From Georgenia satyanarayanai (GTDB taxonomy: Bacteria > Actinomycetota > Actinomycetes > Actinomycetales > Actinomycetaceae), in assembly GCF_009193135.1 (NCBI RefSeq), contig NZ_VUKC01000011.1:1-64000 (forward strand): a DNA stretch of 64,000 nucleotides. The letters are read 5' to 3'. The notes below the pieces were generated by a model. The model ran no database searches. It was given only the letters and a program-made list of their open reading frames with translations, and was not told where the DNA came from. Made by a program: the position numbers and the translations under genes. Shown here piece by piece: positions 17,504 to 26,411 of this stretch (position 1 is the stretch's first letter; the number at the start of each line of letters is the position of its first letter).

Positions 17504-19185
17504 CAGTCGCGGGTGAGCTTGCGGTAGGTCATCCGGCTGGGCCGCGCGGCGTCGGGGCCCAGCCGAGCGACCTTGTTCTCCTCGTAGGCGGCGAAGTTGC
17601 CCTCGAACCAGTACCAGCTCGCCGGGTTCTCCTCGGTGCCCTCCCAGGCGAGGATGTGGGTGGCCACGCGGTCGAGGAACCACCGGTCGTGGGAGACGAC
17701 GACGGCGCAGCCCGGGAACTCGAGCAGGGCGTTCTCCAGCGAGCCGAGGGTCTCGACGTCGAGGTCGTTCGTCGGCTCGTCGAGGAGCAGGAGGTTGCCG
17801 CCCTGCTTGAGCGTGAGCGCGAGGTTGAGCCGGTTGCGCTCACCGCCGGACAGCACGCCGGCCGGCTTCTGCTGGTCCGCGCCCTTGAAGCCGAACTGGG
17901 AGACGTAGGCCCGCGAGGGGATCTCGACCTTGCCGACCTGGATGAAGTCCAGCCCGTCGGAGACCACCTCCCACAGCGTCTTCTTGGGGTCCAGGCCCTC
18001 ACGGGACTGGTCGACGTAGGAGATCTTCACGGTCTCCCCGACCTTGAGGTCACCACCGTCGAGGGGCTCGAGGCCGACGATCGTCTTGAAGAGGGTCGTC
18101 TTGCCGACGCCGTTGGGGCCGATGACACCGACGATGCCGTTCGGCGGCAGGGAGAAGGACAGCCCGTCGATGAGCGTGCGGCCGTCGTAGCCCTTCTCAA
18201 GCTTCGTGGCGTCGATGACGACCGAGCCCAGGCGCGGGCCCGGCGGGATCTGGATCTCCTCGAAGTCGAGCTTGCGCATCCGGTCGGCCTCGGCGGCCAT
18301 CTCCTCGTAGCGGGCCAGGCGCGCCTTGGACTTGGCCTGGCGACCCTTGGCCGAGGAGCGGACCCACTCGAGCTCGTCCTTGAGGCGCTTCTGCAGCTTG
18401 GCGTCCTTCTTGCCCTGGATCTCCAGGCGGGAGGCCTTCTTCTCGAGGTAGGTCGAGTAGTTGCCCTCGTAGGGGTAGAGGCGCCCGCGGTCGACCTCGG
18501 CGATCCACTCCGCGACGTGGTCGAGGAAGTACCGGTCGTGGGTGACGGCGATGACCGCGCCGGCGTACTTGGCAAGGTGCTGCTCGAGCCAGAGCACCGA
18601 CTCCGCGTCGAGGTGGTTGGTGGGCTCGTCGAGGAGCAGGAGGTCGGGAGCCTCGAGGAGCAGCTTGCACAGCGCCACGCGGCGCCGCTCGCCACCGGAC
18701 AGGACGGAGACGTCGGCGTCGGGCGGGGGCAGGCGCAGCGCGTCCATCGCCTGCTCGAGCTGGGAGTCGAGGTCCCACGCGTTGGCCGCGTCGATCTCAC
18801 CCTGGAGGGTGCCCATCTCGGCCATGAGGGCGTCGAAGTCCGCGTCGGGGTTGGCCATCTCCTCACCGATCGCGTTGAACCGGTCGAGCTTGGCCTTGAT
18901 CTCCGAGACGCCGTCCTGGACGTTCTCCAGCACGTTCTTGGTCTCGTCGAGCGGCGGCTCCTGGAGGAGGATCCCGACGGTGTAGCCCGGGCTCAGCCGT
19001 GCCTCACCGTTCGAGGGCTGCTCGAGCCCCGCCATGATCTTGAGGATCGTCGACTTGCCCGCGCCGTTCGGACCGACCATGCCGATCTTGGCGCCGGGCA
19101 GGAAGGACATCGAGACGTCGTCGAGGATGACCTTGTCGCCGTGCGCCTTGCGTGCCCTGACCATCGAGTAGATGTACTCGGCCAC
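17503..19185 (-). CDS. ettA: Energy-dependent translational throttle protein EttA (ABC-F)
   Basis: A 560-aa ABC-F ATPase without membrane domains. Two ATP-binding cassettes are present: Walker A GPNGAGKST and GPNGVGKTT, and signatures LSGGERRRVAL and LSGGERNRLNL. A long basic inter-domain arm (KKDAKLQKRLKDELEWVR) carries the P-site tRNA interaction motif. The EttA-type N-terminus is VAEYIYSM. The GTG at 19185 has GGGAG 5-6 nt upstream. It acts at the ribosomal E site to gate the first peptide bond according to ADP/ATP ratio. Confidence 0.96.
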   Translation of the reverse strand: MAEYIYSMVRARKAHGDKVILDDVSMSFLPGAKIGMVGPNGAGKSTILKIMAGLEQPSNGEARLSPGYTVGILLQEPPLDETKNVLENVQDGVSEIKAKLDRFNAIGEEMANPDADFDALMAEMGTLQGEIDAANAWDLDSQLEQAMDALRLPPPDADVSVLSGGERRRVALCKLLLEAPDLLLLDEPTNHLDAESVLWLEQHLAKYAGAVIAVTHDRYFLDHVAEWIAEVDRGRLYPYEGNYSTYLEKKASRLEIQGKKDAKLQKRLKDELEWVRSSAKGRQAKSKARLARYEEMAAEADRMRKLDFEEIQIPPGPRLGSVVIDATKLEKGYDGRTLIDGLSFSLPPNGIVGVIGPNGVGKTTLFKTIVGLEPLDGGDLKVGETVKISYVDQSREGLDPKKTLWEVVSDGLDFIQVGKVEIPSRAYVSQFGFKGADQQKPAGVLSGGERNRLNLALTLKQGGNLLLLDEPTNDLDVETLGSLENALLEFPGCAVVVSHDRWFLDRVATHILAWEGTEENPASWYWFEGNFAAYEENKVARLGPDAARPSRMTYRKLTRD

Positions 19186-19290
19186 AACTCTCCCAGTGCT
19201 CGAGGATGCGGGCCGGACCCCCGGCCACTTGCGTCCTCCAGGGTAGGCCACGGTCGAGCCGGAGTCGTGCGCCGTCGCCTCCGAGGCGAG

Positions 19291-19788
19291 TCACACCTCG
19301 GCGGGCGCCTTCTCCCACGGGTCGGGGTCGAGGCCGCCCATCGGCGCGCCGTCGTCCTCCGGCTCACGGTCCCCGTCCGGCACGGTGCCCGGCTCCTCCG
19401 TGGCCTGGTCCTCCACCGGCGCCTGGCGCACGACCTTCGCGTACGTGACGAGGCCGTACTTGATGTCGACGGCGATGACGCCGGCGGTGATGACGTTGGT
19501 GTGGCTCGTGCGCTCCGGCCCCGCCCACTCCTCGGAGCTGAAGGTCCCCTGGACGAGGACCGGCATGCCGCGGCGGATCGACCGCTGCACGACCGCGCCG
19601 CCCGGCCCCCACGTCTTGACGGTGAACCACTCGGTGCCGGTCTCCCGCCACTCCCCGCTGGCTGGGTCCCGGTAGCTGCGCGTGCACGCGAGCCGGAACC
19701 TCGTCACCTCCTTCTCGTTCGTCGTGACGACGATCTCCGGGTCGGTGCCGACACGTCCGCGGACGGTGATCTGGTTGGTGTCGCTCAT
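19291..19788 (-). CDS. ssb: Single-stranded DNA-binding protein (secondary SSB)
   Basis: A 165-aa protein with an OB fold in the first about 110 residues (ITVRGRVGTDPEIV, RFRLACTRSYRD, EWFTVKTWG) and a disordered acidic tail. The tail ends DPWEKAPAEV instead of the canonical DDDIPF tip, so the usual partner-binding motif is missing. That suggests a second SSB (like those used in competence or recombination) rather than the replicative one next to rpsF. The ATG at 19788 is the family start. Confidence 0.9.
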   Translation of the reverse strand: MSDTNQITVRGRVGTDPEIVVTTNEKEVTRFRLACTRSYRDPASGEWRETGTEWFTVKTWGPGGAVVQRSIRRGMPVLVQGTFSSEEWAGPERTSHTNVITAGVIAVDIKYGLVTYAKVVRQAPVEDQATEEPGTVPDGDREPEDDGAPMGGLDPDPWEKAPAEV

Positions 19789-19900
19789 CGCGGTGCTCCC
19801 TGGCTCGGGCCGGCCGGGTGCCGGCGCCCGGGCACGACGATGCCGTCCGGCGCCGTCATCCGGCCGCGCCGAGGACGTCTGCTGTGGACGGGGCTGCCGG

Positions 19901-21403
19901 TCAGCCGTCCTGTGCAGCAGCCGCGTCGAGCGCATGCCGCAACGTTCGGTGCCGCTCGAGGACGGCGACCGTCGGGGCGGCGAGCTCGCGGCGCACGACC
20001 TCACCGACCCGCTCCTCCACCTCCTGGCGGTAGTGCGCCGCTGCCCGCTCCGCCTGAGAGCCGCGGGCCACCCGTGCCCCCACCACGCCCGCGGCACCGA
20101 GCACGAGGAGACCGGTACCGACGCCGAGCAGGACCCCGCCGGGCAGGTCGGCGGAGTCGAGGGCACCGACGACGCCGAGGACGAGCGCGATCAGGCCGAG
20201 CGTGACCAGCGCGACACCGGCGCTGTGCAGGGCGAGGAGTCCCGGCCGGCGCACCTGCGGGAGCGGTACGCCCTCGACGGCGGAGGAGACGGACTCGCGC
20301 AGCGGCTCCGCGCCGGGCACGGCCTGTGTCACGGCCAGCGCCCACCGCTCGGGCAGCCCGGCGGTCGCGGCGGCGAGCCAACGGCCCCGCACGGCCTCGA
20401 CGGCGCCCGTCGCCGGCGGCTCGGGCCGCGCCAGCGCGCTGGACCGCACCCTGACGCCGGCGGCGCGTACCGAGTCGGCGACGGAGGCGACGCCCGCGGC
20501 GCGGCTCAGCTCGGCGGCGGCCGCACCGACCTGGGTGGTGCCGAGCACCGGTTCGTCGGGACCGACGGCGGTGCGCAGCCGGCGCGCGACGGCACCGATC
20601 TCCGCCTCGGCGGTCCGCGCGGCGGTCGAGGACCGCGCCACCGCGAGCGCGAGGATCTCGCGCACGTCGGCGACGCCCTGCCCGGTGACGGCCGAGGTGG
20701 TGATGACCTCGACGCCGTCCAGACCGTCGGCGCGCAGGAGCTCGCGGACCGACTCGACCACCCGGGGCACGGCGGCTCCCGGGATAGTGTCGACCTGGTT
20801 GACGAGGACGAGCATCGCCTCCTGGCGGTCGGCCAGGGCACGCAGGTAGCGGTCGTGGAGGGCGTGGTCGGCGTACTTCTGCGGGTCGACCACCCAGACG
20901 AGCATGTCGACGAGCGGCAGCAGCCGGTCGACCTGGTCGGCGTGCGCCTCGGCGACGGAGTCGTGGTCGGGCATGTCGAGGAGCACGAGGCCGTGCAGCG
21001 CCTGCTCCTCGTCGGCGTCCAGGACGCTCTCGCGGCCGATGCGGCGGTGCTCGGAGACCCCGAGGAAGTCGAGGAGCTCGGTGGCCGGCCCGCCCCACAC
21101 GCACGCGGCGGCCCGGTCGGTCGTCGGCCGGATAGCGCCGACGTCGGCAAAACGCAGCCGGGAGATCGCGTTGAACAGCGAGGACTTGCCCGAGCCGGTG
21201 CCACCGACGAGCGCGACGACCGTGCGGTCCACCCCGAGCACCAGCCGCTTCTCGACCTGCGCGATGTCGGCGAGGGACGCGGAGACGAGCTCGGGAGCGA
21301 CCTCGTCCCCGGCCTGTTCCAGCGCCGTGGCGATCCGCTCGACGTGTGCGCTGAGCCGCTCGTCGTCGTGGGTGGGGGCGGCGTGGGCGCCGTGGTGGCT
21401 CAT
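19901..21403 (-). CDS. Dynamin-like GTPase with C-terminal transmembrane pair
   Basis: 500 aa. The G domain is near the N-terminus: G1 GGTGSGKSS (about 67-75), G3 DMPDHDSV and G4 NQVD. Two adjacent hydrophobic helices lie at about 405-460 (LGLIALVLGVVGALDSA and VLLGVGTGLLVLGAAGVVGA), and a coiled helical tail follows. Its ATG overlaps the stop of the upstream partner GTPase (ATGA). The two-protein arrangement resembles bacterial dynamin pairs that remodel membranes. The role here is not established. Confidence 0.88.
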   Translation of the reverse strand: MSHHGAHAAPTHDDERLSAHVERIATALEQAGDEVAPELVSASLADIAQVEKRLVLGVDRTVVALVGGTGSGKSSLFNAISRLRFADVGAIRPTTDRAAACVWGGPATELLDFLGVSEHRRIGRESVLDADEEQALHGLVLLDMPDHDSVAEAHADQVDRLLPLVDMLVWVVDPQKYADHALHDRYLRALADRQEAMLVLVNQVDTIPGAAVPRVVESVRELLRADGLDGVEVITTSAVTGQGVADVREILALAVARSSTAARTAEAEIGAVARRLRTAVGPDEPVLGTTQVGAAAAELSRAAGVASVADSVRAAGVRVRSSALARPEPPATGAVEAVRGRWLAAATAGLPERWALAVTQAVPGAEPLRESVSSAVEGVPLPQVRRPGLLALHSAGVALVTLGLIALVLGVVGALDSADLPGGVLLGVGTGLLVLGAAGVVGARVARGSQAERAAAHYRQEVEERVGEVVRRELAAPTVAVLERHRTLRHALDAAAAQDG

Positions 21404-23004
21404 CGGTGTCCTCTCAGCTCGCTGGCCCGCAACCGCAGACCGGCACCGGCCTCGCTGCGCAGCCCGAGCGCGGCGAGACGGTCCAGGGCGGGCCCCGCCT
21501 CGTCACGGACGACCGCGGCCGCGGTCTTGTGGAGGTCCTCGGCGACGGCGGTGACGAGGTCCTCCCCCGGGACGAGCGCCCGGACGGCCCGCGCGGCGCC
21601 CTCGAGCCCGACGGCTGCCGCCTGGAGCAGTCCGCTGAGCCCGGCGGCGTCGAGCACGCGGTCGGAGTCGCCGAGCGCCCGCCCGGCGAGCGCGTCGGTC
21701 CGCGCCGCCCAGGCTGCGACGGCGGAGTCGACGCGGGCGTCGCGTGCGCCGTCGTCGGCCACGAGCAGGCCGGCGCCGCCGCGGCCGGGCTCGGACCACG
21801 CGCGGCGCAGCTCCGCGGCGGCGTCGGACGCGGCGTCGCCGAGGAGCGGGGCGAGCGCCTGGCGCGTCTCGGCGCCGATGGCGACGGCGGCGCGGCTGCG
21901 GTCGCGCACGCCGCTGCCCCGCCAGCCCTTGCGGATGCGGGAGACGTCCCCGGCGAGCGGGGCGAGCACGCCGCCCGTGCTGGCCGCGGACAGCCAGCGG
22001 GTGGTGGGCGCGCCCTGCGTCGCGACCCCGGTGCGCAGCCGGGCGACGAGCGAGTCGGCGGCCGCCTCGACGGCCTGCTCGGCCCGCGAGCGGAGCGTTC
22101 CGGCGGCCATGGCCTGCTCGGTGACGCCGTCGGCAAGGCGCAGGAGCTCCTCGCGCAACGTCCCCCACACGCCCTCGGTGGTGCGGCGCACGACGCCCCG
22201 GGCGGTGTTGCGCCCGCCCAGGAGCGCGAGCCAGGCGCGGACGGGCTCGACGACGTCGGCCGGGAGTAGGCCCTCGTGCGGTCCGACGTCCGGGACGACG
22301 AACAGCGGCGCCTCACCCAGTCCGAGCTCGGTCATCCGGCGCATGAGGTCGGCGCGGACCTCGCGCAGCACGCGCCGCGGGACCCGGTTGAGGACGACGG
22401 CCACCGTGATCCCGCGCTCCTGCGCCTGGCGCAGCACCCGCCACGGCACGGCGTCGCCGTAACGCGCGGCCGTGGTGACGAAGAGCCACAGGTCGGCGGT
22501 CTCGAGGAGGAGGTTGGCCAGGGTGCGGTTGCCCTCGAGCACGGAGTCGAGGTCGGGCGCGTCGAGGAGCGCGAGGCCGGCGGGGACGCCGTCGTCGGGG
22601 ACGACCTCGGCGAGCCCGGTGATCGGGTGCTCGGCGACGAGCCACGTGTCCTCGCTACGGACGGCGAGGACGGGGCTGACGGTCGTCGGCCGGATGACGC
22701 CGGCAGGCGAGATGTCACGGCCGACGACGGAGTTGACGAGCGTCGACTTCCCCGCTCCGGTCGAGCCGCCGAGGACGACGACGGCGGGTCCCGCCTCGCG
22801 CTTGAGGCGCGGCAGCAGGTGGGCACCGATCTGCGTCTCGACCCTGTCACGCAGCTCGCGCAGCGCGTCGGTGCCGGGCAGGTCGAGGGGGAAGCGGGCG
22901 GTGGTCACGTCGTCGAGGAGGTCGGTGACGACGTCGAGAATCGGGGACCGGCCCCTCACGTGGCGCGCCGAGGAGGCAGCGCGAGGGTCGGGGGCAGCGG
23001 TCAC
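21400..23004 (-). CDS. Dynamin-family GTPase, upstream partner
   Basis: 534 aa from the GTG at 23004. G1 is GGSTGAGKST (about residue 77), with VGRDISPAGVIRPTT (switch I), DAPDLDSV (G3) and LNRVPRR near G4. The C-terminal two thirds are Ala/Arg-rich helices without an obvious membrane span, unlike the partner downstream, which has two. The genes overlap by 4 bp and should be made together. It is expressed from just downstream of, and opposite to, tRNA-Arg. Confidence 0.87.
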   Translation of the reverse strand: MTAAPDPRAASSARHVRGRSPILDVVTDLLDDVTTARFPLDLPGTDALRELRDRVETQIGAHLLPRLKREAGPAVVVLGGSTGAGKSTLVNSVVGRDISPAGVIRPTTVSPVLAVRSEDTWLVAEHPITGLAEVVPDDGVPAGLALLDAPDLDSVLEGNRTLANLLLETADLWLFVTTAARYGDAVPWRVLRQAQERGITVAVVLNRVPRRVLREVRADLMRRMTELGLGEAPLFVVPDVGPHEGLLPADVVEPVRAWLALLGGRNTARGVVRRTTEGVWGTLREELLRLADGVTEQAMAAGTLRSRAEQAVEAAADSLVARLRTGVATQGAPTTRWLSAASTGGVLAPLAGDVSRIRKGWRGSGVRDRSRAAVAIGAETRQALAPLLGDAASDAAAELRRAWSEPGRGGAGLLVADDGARDARVDSAVAAWAARTDALAGRALGDSDRVLDAAGLSGLLQAAAVGLEGAARAVRALVPGEDLVTAVAEDLHKTAAAVVRDEAGPALDRLAALGLRSEAGAGLRLRASELRGHR

Positions 23005-23108
23005 TCCCTCATCCTCCCTGGTCAGCGCGGGCTGACCAAGCCTCGACGTCACGTGTCGGCGTGCGTGTCGCTGCGAGGCACTACCGTTGTCCGTGGCCCG
23101 TGCGCCAG

Positions 23109-23181
<73 letters not shown>

Positions 23182-23263
23182 CCGCCGCGGACCGCCGCGT
23201 GCCCGTCCCTTGACGGCGCCCGTGTGACGCAGGACCCTGGAGCCCCGTCCGCCGGAGGCACCC

Positions 23264-23824
23264 ATGGGCAGGCTCGTCTACGCCGCCAACATCTCCCTCG
23301 ACGGCTACCTCGAGGACGAGGCCGGGGCCCTCGACTGGTCCGAGCCCGACGACGAGGTGCACGCGTTCTGGAACGAGCACGAGCGGCACATCGGCACCTC
23401 CCTCTACGGCCGGCGCATGTACGAGACGATGAGCGTCTGGGAGGACGACGACTGGCTCGTGGGCGAGCCGGCCGTCGTCCAGGAGTACGCGGGCATCTGG
23501 CGTGACACCGACAAGGTCGTCTACTCCTCGACGCTCGAGGAGGTGACGACGGCGCGCACGCGGATCGAGCGGCTGTTCGACCCCGAGGCGGTGCGTGAGC
23601 TCAAGGAGTCCTCCACCTCCGACCTGAGCATCGGCGGTGCCGCGCTCGCGGCCGAGGCGTTCCGGCGCGGGCTGGTCGACGAGTGCGTGCTCCTCCTCTA
23701 CCCCGTGGTCGTCGGCGGCGGGAAGCCCGCCCTGCCGCGCGGTGTCCGGCTCGACCTCGAGCTGCTGGACCACCGCCGGTTCGGCAACGGCGTCGTCCAC
23801 GTGCGCCATGCCGTCGTGCACTAG
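23264..23824 (+). CDS. Dihydrofolate reductase-like (RibD C-terminal domain) protein
   Basis: A 186-aa reductase-fold protein: RLVYAANISLDGYLED at the N-terminus, SLYGRRMYETM, and DLSIGGAALAAEAFRRGLVDE. This is the stand-alone RibD_C/YyaP-YwjB family; its substrate is unknown and it is not true folate DHFR. GGAGG sits 6 nt before the ATG. Its TAG stop and the TAG stop of the convergent hydrolase are the two strands of one CTAG tetranucleotide (23821-23824). Confidence 0.9.
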   Translation: MGRLVYAANISLDGYLEDEAGALDWSEPDDEVHAFWNEHERHIGTSLYGRRMYETMSVWEDDDWLVGEPAVVQEYAGIWRDTDKVVYSSTLEEVTTARTRIERLFDPEAVRELKESSTSDLSIGGAALAAEAFRRGLVDECVLLLYPVVVGGGKPALPRGVRLDLELLDHRRFGNGVVHVRHAVVH

Positions 23825-24558
23825 CGCTCGACGGACGCCAGCACCTCGGCGAGCTCCGCCGGTCGGCTGACCATCGGCCAGTGCCACGTGGGGAGCTCGA
23901 CGTAGCTCCAGTCGCCGTCGACCATGAGCGCGAACACCGGCGCCAGCTGCCGCACCTGCTCGAGGCCGAAGCTGCACAGCACGCCCGTCCGCGGCAGCCG
24001 CTCCCACGCGCCGGTGAGCGCGACCGGCTCGGTGGCGGTGCGCCAGGGCTGCGGCCGTGAGTCGGCGACCAGGGCGGCGACGGCGGCCTCGTCCACCCCG
24101 TCCACGCCGTCGGCGAGGACGGTCCAGGGCGGCGGCGCGAGCTTCCAGCCCTCACCGTGCGTCCTGACAAGCTCCGTGTTGGCCGCGCGCGCCTCGGGTC
24201 CTTCGAAGTCTGCCTGCGCCATGCCCTGCGGCAGTGGCCCGGCGTCGACGTAGACGAGGCGGCTCACACGCTCGGGCACGCGGTCCGCCGCACCGGTCGT
24301 CACGAGGGCGCCGTAGCTGTGCCCGACGAGGACGACGTCGTGCAGGTCCCGCTCCTCGAGGAGGGTGACGACGTCCTCGACGTGAGTCGTCAGGTCCGTC
24401 TCCGGGGTGGCGAGGTGGGCGCGCTCGCCCATGCCCGGGAGGTCGACGGCGTGGACGGTGTGGCCGCGCTCGCGCAGCGCGTCCGCGACGGGGCGCCAGA
24501 CCGAGGCGCCGAGCCAGAAGCCGGGCACGAGGACGTAGGTGGTGGTGTCGGTGCTCAT
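23821..24558 (-). CDS. Alpha/beta-fold hydrolase (esterase)
   Basis: A 245-aa protein. The oxyanion-region YVLVPGFWLGASVW, nucleophile elbow GHSYGALVTTG and C-terminal His in TWHWPM match the plant methylesterase/hydroxynitrile-lyase-like branch of alpha/beta hydrolases. There is no signal peptide. The ATG at 24558 is used. It is divergent from a WYL regulator with an 8-bp inverted repeat between them, suggesting local control. Substrate unknown. Confidence 0.9.
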   Translation of the reverse strand: MSTDTTTYVLVPGFWLGASVWRPVADALRERGHTVHAVDLPGMGERAHLATPETDLTTHVEDVVTLLEERDLHDVVLVGHSYGALVTTGAADRVPERVSRLVYVDAGPLPQGMAQADFEGPEARAANTELVRTHGEGWKLAPPPWTVLADGVDGVDEAAVAALVADSRPQPWRTATEPVALTGAWERLPRTGVLCSFGLEQVRQLAPVFALMVDGDWSYVELPTWHWPMVSRPAELAEVLASVER

Positions 24559-24571
24559 GACGACGACGTTA

Positions 24572-24597
24572 GGGTGGATTGTGGACACTATCCGCCC
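24572..24597. promoter_or_regulatory. Candidate operator between hydrolase and WYL regulator
   Basis: GGGTGGAT (24572-24579) and ATCCGCCC (24590-24597) form an inverted repeat with one mismatch and a 10-nt spacer. It is centred in the 81-bp divergent intergenic region. Likely site for the adjacent WYL/HTH protein. Confidence 0.5.
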
Positions 24598-24639
24598 GGT
24601 ATTCCGGTGCGACTTTCTCGGCGCGCACCAGGGGCGGCC

Positions 24640-25638
24640 GTGACCCGTCCGACCGCCCGTGTGCTCGCCATGCTCGAGCTGCTCCAGACGGGTGGGCAGC
24701 GCACCGTCGGCGAGCTCGCCGACCGGCTCGGCGTCGACGAGCGCACGGTGCGGCGCTACGCGGAGCACCTCGCCGACCTCGGCATCCCGGTCCGGGCGCA
24801 GCGGGGCAGGTACGGCGGCTACCGGCTGCTGCCGGGCTACAAGCTGCCGCCGCTCATGCTCACCGACGACGAGGCCGTCGCCGTCGTCCTCGGCCTCAGC
24901 GCCGCGGAGCGCACGGGGCTCGCCACCACCGCCCACGCGGCGACGGCGAGCGCGCTGGCCAAGGTGTCACGTGTGCTGCCGCAGGCGCTCGGCCAGCGGC
25001 TCGACAGCCTGCTCGCGAGCGCACAGTTCACCGGCAGCCCGTCACGGGCCGTCGCCCCGGCCGGCGCCGACACCCTGCTCGCCCTCGCCGCCGCCGCCCA
25101 GGCACGGCGCACCGTGGCGGTCGCGTACACCGCGTGGGACGGGCGGGAGTCACAACGTGAGCTCGACGTCTACGGCCTCGTCTTCCACTCCGGCCGGTGG
25201 TACGTCACCGGGCACGACCACGGCCGTGATGACGTGCGGACCTTCCGCCTGGACCGCATCGCCTCGGTCGCACAGGGCGAGGGTTCCTACGACGTGCCCG
25301 CCGACTTCGACGCCCGGACGCAGGTCACCTCGGGCATCGCGGCGGTCCGTTGGGCGCACGAGGTCCGTGTCCTCCTGCGGACGACCCGCGCGGAGGCGGC
25401 CGAGCGGCTGCCCCCGAGCGTGGGACGCCTGAGCGAGCACACCGACGGCGTGCTCCTCGAGACGCGCGCCGAGCACCTCGACGGCATGGCCCGCATGCTC
25501 GCCGGGCTCGGCTGGGACTTCGAGGTCCTCACGCCCGACGCCCTGCGCGAGGAGGTCCTCGCCCTCGCCGACCGCCTCCGGGCGAGCGCGGCGCGCGGCT
25601 CCGCCGGCCCGGCCACGGACGCGCCGCGGGGCCCGTGA
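24640..25638 (+). CDS. WYL-domain (YafY/DeoR-type) transcriptional regulator
   Basis: 332 aa. An N-terminal HTH_11 helix-turn-helix (about residues 5-55, with VGELADRLGVDERTVRRYAEHL and the wing RGRYGGYRL) precedes a WYL ligand domain (about 140-225, LDVYGLVFHSGRWYVTGHDH) and a WCX extension to the C-terminus. The GTG at 24640 follows AGGGG. It is divergent from the hydrolase gene and probably its regulator. WYL domains sense nucleic acid or small ligands; the ligand here is unknown. Confidence 0.92.
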   Translation: MTRPTARVLAMLELLQTGGQRTVGELADRLGVDERTVRRYAEHLADLGIPVRAQRGRYGGYRLLPGYKLPPLMLTDDEAVAVVLGLSAAERTGLATTAHAATASALAKVSRVLPQALGQRLDSLLASAQFTGSPSRAVAPAGADTLLALAAAAQARRTVAVAYTAWDGRESQRELDVYGLVFHSGRWYVTGHDHGRDDVRTFRLDRIASVAQGEGSYDVPADFDARTQVTSGIAAVRWAHEVRVLLRTTRAEAAERLPPSVGRLSEHTDGVLLETRAEHLDGMARMLAGLGWDFEVLTPDALREEVLALADRLRASAARGSAGPATDAPRGP

Positions 25639-25655
25639 GCGGCGCCGCCGGCTAG

Positions 25656-25834
25656 CTAGCAGGTGGCGAGCAGCCGCTCGAGGACGGTGGTCGACAGGTA
25701 GTCCGCGTAACCCTCGGGCCACGGCGGCACGTCGGTGCCGGCCAGGACGACGCCGGACAGGACCGCGACACTGCTCGGCGCACCTCGACACCGTGCCACA
25801 GCGCGCCCACCGGGATGCCGCTTTCGTGAAGCAC
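25656..25834 (-). pseudogene. Possible broken small gene (remnant)
   Basis: From 25834 one minus-strand frame reads MLHESGIPVGALWHGVEV and then degenerates. A second frame reads VAVLSGVVLAGTDVPPWPEG and continues YADYLSTTVLERLLATC to a TAG at 25656. The span is 179 bp, so the two good stretches can only be joined by a frameshift near 25765. No homologue is recognised. It may be a decayed gene or a sequencing indel; the evidence is the protein-like composition only. Confidence 0.35.
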
Positions 25835-25842
25835 AACCCGAC

Positions 25843-26324
25843 TCAGCGGCGGCGGCCCCGCTGTGCCTGCCGCTTGCTCGGCTTCCGCCCGCGGCGGGTG
25901 CGCACGCGCAGCGCCTGCTGCGGGACGGGTGGCTCCAGCATGAGTGCGCGGAGCTCGTCGGGGAGCAGGTCCCAGGTGGGGCGGTCCAGCCACACGCCGC
26001 CGACCGCCCGCGCCCACACGGGGTCCCGCCGGCAGCGGTCGGCGATCGCTGCCACGTACCGGTCGGGGTGCACCTTCATGACGTCCTCGATCGCGTCGGC
26101 AGCGACGTACGACTCGAGCCCTTCGTCTGCGGCAGCAGGTGCAGCAACGCGTCGATGAGCTCGACCGGCAGGGTGCCGTCCATCGAGGCGTCCATGACAG
26201 CCTCGGCGGCCCAGAAGTACCGCTCCGCCTTGATGAGACGGTCCTGCCTGTCGCCCTTGCTCAGCACGTAGTTGGTGCGGTAGGCGTGCGCGACCTCCGC
26301 GATCGTCTCCGGGCTCCACTGCAC
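25843..26324 (-). pseudogene. Frameshifted hypothetical gene
   Basis: The reading frame from 26324 gives MQWSPETIAEVAHAYRTNYV through to IDALLHLLPQ and then turns into low-quality sequence ending at 26076. From about 26130 the next frame continues sensibly as ADEGLESYVAADAIEDVM, with DRYVAAIADRCRRDPVWARA and a basic tail (RTRRGRKPSKRQAQRGRRR) to TGA at 25843. A single indel around 26110-26135 (next to a GCAGCAGGTGCAGCA run) would restore a protein of about 160 aa. Family not recognised with certainty. Confidence 0.65.
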
Positions 26325-26411
26325 GGCTCATCATGGACCAGGACCCCGGTGCGATGATGTCCTTTTTCGCCGGACACGTCCCCCGCGTCACGTAGCGGGC
26401 GGGCGGGCGGC

